From contig NZ_WYCT01000036.1 in the NCBI RefSeq assembly GCF_011008945.1, positions 1 through 35,010 of the forward strand: a DNA stretch of 35,010 nt, read 5' to 3'. Shown here in pieces: positions 32,527 to 35,010 of this stretch (within the stretch, counting starts at the first letter, position 1; the number at the start of each line of letters is the position of its first letter). The position numbers were made by a program, and so were the translations under genes. This DNA is from Streptomyces harenosi (lineage in GTDB: Bacteria > Actinomycetota > Actinomycetes > Streptomycetales > Streptomycetaceae). The notes beneath the pieces are model-generated. The model did not search any database, was not told the origin of the DNA, and saw nothing but the letters and a program-made list of their open reading frames with translations.

Positions 32527-33051
32527 TCAGCAGCCCCCGCAGTTGTAGTAGAGGACGTCCCAGTGATTGCCCTCGTCCGCGTAGATGTTGCCGGAGCCGG
32601 ACCGCCACTGCGGAGCGCCGTCACCGCGGACGCCTATGTAGGTGAAATTGTTCTTGATGTAATTCCCGAGACAGGTGTACTTGCTGTAGTCCAGCTTGTA
32701 GCCGTTCCAGTGCGAATACGTGCCCGAGGCGTGGCCGGTCTCGGTGCCGCCGGTGATGTTCAGTGCGCACCCGCTGGCCCGTTTGAGCGTCTGGGCGCCC
32801 TGCGCGGTGGCCAGGTTGAGCTGCTCGAAGGACGTACAGGTCGGGGTGTTGCGGTCGGAGCAGTTGCCCGAGGACGACCAGGTGATGCCGGCCTCGCGGA
32901 ACATCGCCGTGGCGGTGGCGTGGCTGATCTTCGTGACGGCGAAGGCGTCGCCGGCGCTGCCGACCACGACGGCGCCGGGGGCGACGACGAGAGCGAGCGC
33001 GGTCAGGATCGCTCTGATCCGCCCGCCTTCGCGAACCGTCCGGGTCTTCAT
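32527..33051 (-). CDS. Secreted M15-like zinc peptidase domain protein
   Basis: A 174-residue secreted protein; the signal peptide ends near AFA (res 36-38). The mature part carries an M15-type zinc site: SHxxGxxxD in SHWNGYKLD (His114, Asp121) and ExxHW in EGNHW (Glu160, His163). This is the DD-carboxypeptidase/peptidoglycan hydrolase arrangement, with Glu160 as likely base. Several Cys (64, 72, 95, 127, 171, 174) should form disulfides. It probably cleaves cell-wall peptides or a similar substrate; the family label is from motifs only. GGGAGG lies 8 nt before the ATG. The convergent csp terminator lies beyond the stop. Confidence 0.72.
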   Translation of the reverse strand: MKTRTVREGGRIRAILTALALVVAPGAVVVGSAGDAFAVTKISHATATAMFREAGITWSSSGNCSDRNTPTCTSFEQLNLATAQGAQTLKRASGCALNITGGTETGHASGTYSHWNGYKLDYSKYTCLGNYIKNNFTYIGVRGDGAPQWRSGSGNIYADEGNHWDVLYYNCGGC

Positions 33052-33597
33052 GACGGAAACCTCCCTGCGATGAGCCAGACATGTCCGGGACGACCGTGCA
33101 GGTGGTGCAGGGAGAGAGTGCCCGATGCCCCGGCACCTCTTCCAGGGGGCGAAACGGACGTCGCCGCCGGCGCGCCGCGCCGTCCGGTACCGGCCCGGCG
33201 GCCCCGGCCGCTCTCCGGGGCCGCGTCACCTTCCCGCCACCGGACACAGTTGGCTGGAAAACATTCCCCCGCGTGTGGCGATCATCTGCATGGGGCATGC
33301 TCCACGACCGCTCTGGAGCCCGCAACACGCCCCGGTCGTCGGCGAATCCGCACCTCACGCGTACTGACGGTACGTCAACTCCTTTAGCACACAGGCGAGT
33401 AGCAGCGACGCCTTCGCGACGAAATCGGGTCCCCGGCAGACTCTGCGCCCCGTCAGATCACGTCGCTCGTCCGGGTGGCTAGCATGTGCCAGTACTGGCC
33501 CGGAAGATCGCCATCCTCTTGGTGGTCCTTCTCCGGCCTCCGGCCGTCCCCTGGCGGCCGGCCGTTTCTCCTGTTCTCAAGGACCGAGGGACCACGA
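33052..33597. other. Divergent intergenic region, no gene seen
   Basis: The stretch lies between the secreted peptidase and the sensor kinase. TGACGGTACGTCA at 33365-33377 is a 13-base palindrome in a less GC-rich patch and might be an operator for the kinase operon. An 80-codon frame at 33125-33367 has a ribosome site but random-looking Pro/Arg-rich composition; I do not call it. An in-frame upstream ATG of the kinase at 33475 is also not favoured. Confidence 0.45.
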
Positions 33598-34962
33598 ATG
33601 TCAGTGCCCCCACCGCCCAGTCAGCACCGGTCGGCGAAGGCGCGCTCCGCCTCGCCGGCCCTGCCGGTGATCGTGCTGGTGGTGAGCGCCGCGGCGGCCG
33701 GGGCCGCGGTCGCGGCGGCGCCCGCCGCGGCCCGGACCTGGACGCTGGTCTCCGCTCTGGCCGCCTGGCTCTGCGTCGCCGTCACCGTCGCCGTCAGCGC
33801 CCTGCTGATACGGCGGTCCCGGCGCGCCGCCGCCGCCCGGGACGCCGAACTGGCACGGCTCAAGGCGCAGCTGGCGCAGCAGTCGGCGGAGGCCGCCCAC
33901 CTGGTGAACGTCTCCCTGCCGGCCGCGGCGAAGCGGCTGCGGGAGGGGGCGAGCGCCGGCGACACCCTCGCGGGCGTGACACCGCCCTCCGAGCCCTCGC
34001 TGCGCCAGGTCCTGGACTCCTTCACGCGCCTGCTGGAGGAGGCCGTCCGGCACGCGGCGGCGCTGGACGCCGAACGGCAGCAGACGCGGCAGGAGCTGGA
34101 GCGGGCCGCGGGCCAGCTCGAGCGGCTCACCCACGAGACCCTGCCCACGGCCGTGTCGAGGCTGCGGGAGGGCAGCTCCGCCGACACCGTCCTGGCCGAG
34201 CTGGAGTGGCCGGACATCCCGCTGCTGCGGGTCCCCGCCGAATCGTTCGTCCGGGAGCTGGCCCGCAGCGAGCGGCGCGCCGCCGCCGCGCAGGCCGCTT
34301 CGGCCAAGGCCCTCAGCCGGGTGCAGGCCAAGGCGGTCAGCATGCTCGCCGACCTGCGGGAGATGCAGGAACGGCACGGCGAGGAGGTCTTCGGCGACCT
34401 GCTCAGGCTGGACCACAGCACCTCGCAGCTCGGCCTCATGACCGACCGGCTGGCGCTGCTCATGGGCGGCCGTTCCAGCCGGGCGTGGAACAAGCCGATC
34501 GTGATGGAGAGCATCCTGCGCGGTGCCGTCGGCCGGATCGCGGCCTACCAGCGGGTGCGGCTGCACTGCGCGACGAACGCCGCGGTCTCCGGGTTCGCCG
34601 CCGAGGGCGTGATGCACCTGCTCGCCGAGCTGATGGACAACGCCGCCAACTTCTCGCCCCCCATCGACGAGGTCCACGTCTACGTCGAGGAGCGCAGCGC
34701 CGGCATCGTCGTCACGATCGAGGACAGCGGCCTGAAGATGGCCGACGCCGCGATGCGCCACGCCGAGGAGGCGGTGGCCGGACGCATGACGGACCTGGCC
34801 TCCCTGCAGGGCACGCGCCTGGGCCTGGCCGTGGTCGGGCGGCTGGCCGTCAAGTACGGCATCGGGGTCAGCTACCGGCCCTCGTCGCGCGGCGGCACCG
34901 GCGTGGTCGTCCTGCTGCCCCCGCAACTCCTCGCCCAGCAGCGCGGACCCGCGCCGCAGGAG
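33598..34962 (+). CDS. Conservon-type (CvnA-like) sensor histidine kinase, truncated by contig end
   Basis: At least 455 residues. Two membrane helices (res 21-43 and 48-71) flank a very short loop. A coiled coil follows (78-180), with two internal repeats: LPAAAKRLREGASA (res 107-120) and LPTAVSRLREGSSA (res 182-195). The dimerisation segment is LRLDHSTSQLGLMTDRLALL (His273). The HATPase domain has N-box ELMDNAANFSPP (344-355), EDSGLKM and RLGLAVVGRLAVKYG. This layout is that of the conservon kinases, normally followed by roadblock, DUF742 and small-GTPase genes, here off the contig. The ATG at 33598 follows GAGGGA. The real C-terminus is unknown; bases from about 34963 are adapter. Confidence 0.85.
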
Positions 34963-35010
34963 CTGGCTCTTATACACATCTGACGCTGCCGACGAAGCCA
35001 GAAGTGTAGA
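34963..35010 (+). other. Illumina Nextera adapter read-through at contig end
   Basis: Bases 34963-34981 match the Tn5 mosaic end CTGTCTCTTATACACATCT except for one base at 34966. Bases 34982-34995 are GACGCTGCCGACGA, the rest of the read-1 transposase adapter. Then come 8 bases (34996-35003, AGCCAGAA) in the i5 index position, and GTGTAGA (35004-35010), the start of the P5 adapter. This is sequencing artefact, not genome. Confidence 0.97.

Noticed and set aside
33125..33367. 80-codon frame with a plausible ribosome site
   Set aside because: Composition looks random, and no signal, domain or family resemblance is visible.

Overview
The window is about 35 kb of very GC-rich DNA that reads as Streptomyces or a close relative. 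The evidence is dense GC-biased codon use, Tat and lipoprotein signal peptides, GTG starts, SpoIIE-type phosphatases with GAF/PAS/MASE1 input, a conservon-type sensor kinase and RNHCP proteins. I see no tRNA, rRNA, CRISPR array or insertion sequence. The left edge cuts a DUF998 membrane protein. The right edge is not genomic: the last ~48 bases are an Illumina Nextera adapter with an index, so this is the end of a contig and the last gene is cut artificially.

Left third (1-8.6 kb): small metabolic and transport units. These are a Tat-exported TagC-like beta-propeller; an Lrp/AsnC regulator divergent from an MFS exporter, followed by an M20 amidohydrolase behind a CA-rich repeat leader; an FAD monooxygenase divergent from a TetR regulator with two matching operators between them; and an MmpS-like lipoprotein.

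8.7-13.9 kb: four minus-strand genes that probably form one catabolic regulon. In transcription order they are a Tat-exported metal amidohydrolase, a GntR/FCD regulator, an NCS1 permease and an Asp/Glu/hydantoin-racemase-fold enzyme. TGGTATACCA-type palindromes lie before the amidohydrolase and in the 0.7 kb region upstream of the permease. The racemase-like protein has Gly where two-base racemases carry their first catalytic Cys.

14-25 kb: a secreted HbpS/GlcG heme-binding-type protein (with a perfect 32-bp palindrome upstream) next to a beta-propeller lipoprotein; an SDR oxidoreductase divergent from a TetR regulator; a tandem pair of RNHCP zinc-ribbon genes; a TerB protein; an Eis-like acetyltransferase; a DUF6624-like protein; an unrecognised 258-residue protein; a two-EF-hand calcium protein; and an alpha/beta hydrolase that seems to lack its catalytic His. 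Many units end in strong hairpin terminators.

25-32 kb is the most distinctive block. A permease with a C-terminal Cys-rich zinc-finger-like tail is followed, across a 17-bp intercistronic stem, by an 886-residue protein combining an RsbW-like ATPase, PAS, GAF and a PP2C/SpoIIE phosphatase. Converging on it is a pair made of a stand-alone SpoIIE phosphatase and a stand-alone MASE1 membrane sensor. I infer two adjacent partner-switching signalling units, one with a transporter as possible sensor.

32-35 kb: a cold-shock protein with a structured leader and a textbook terminator, a secreted minimal M15-like zinc peptidase, and the truncated conservon-like sensor kinase.
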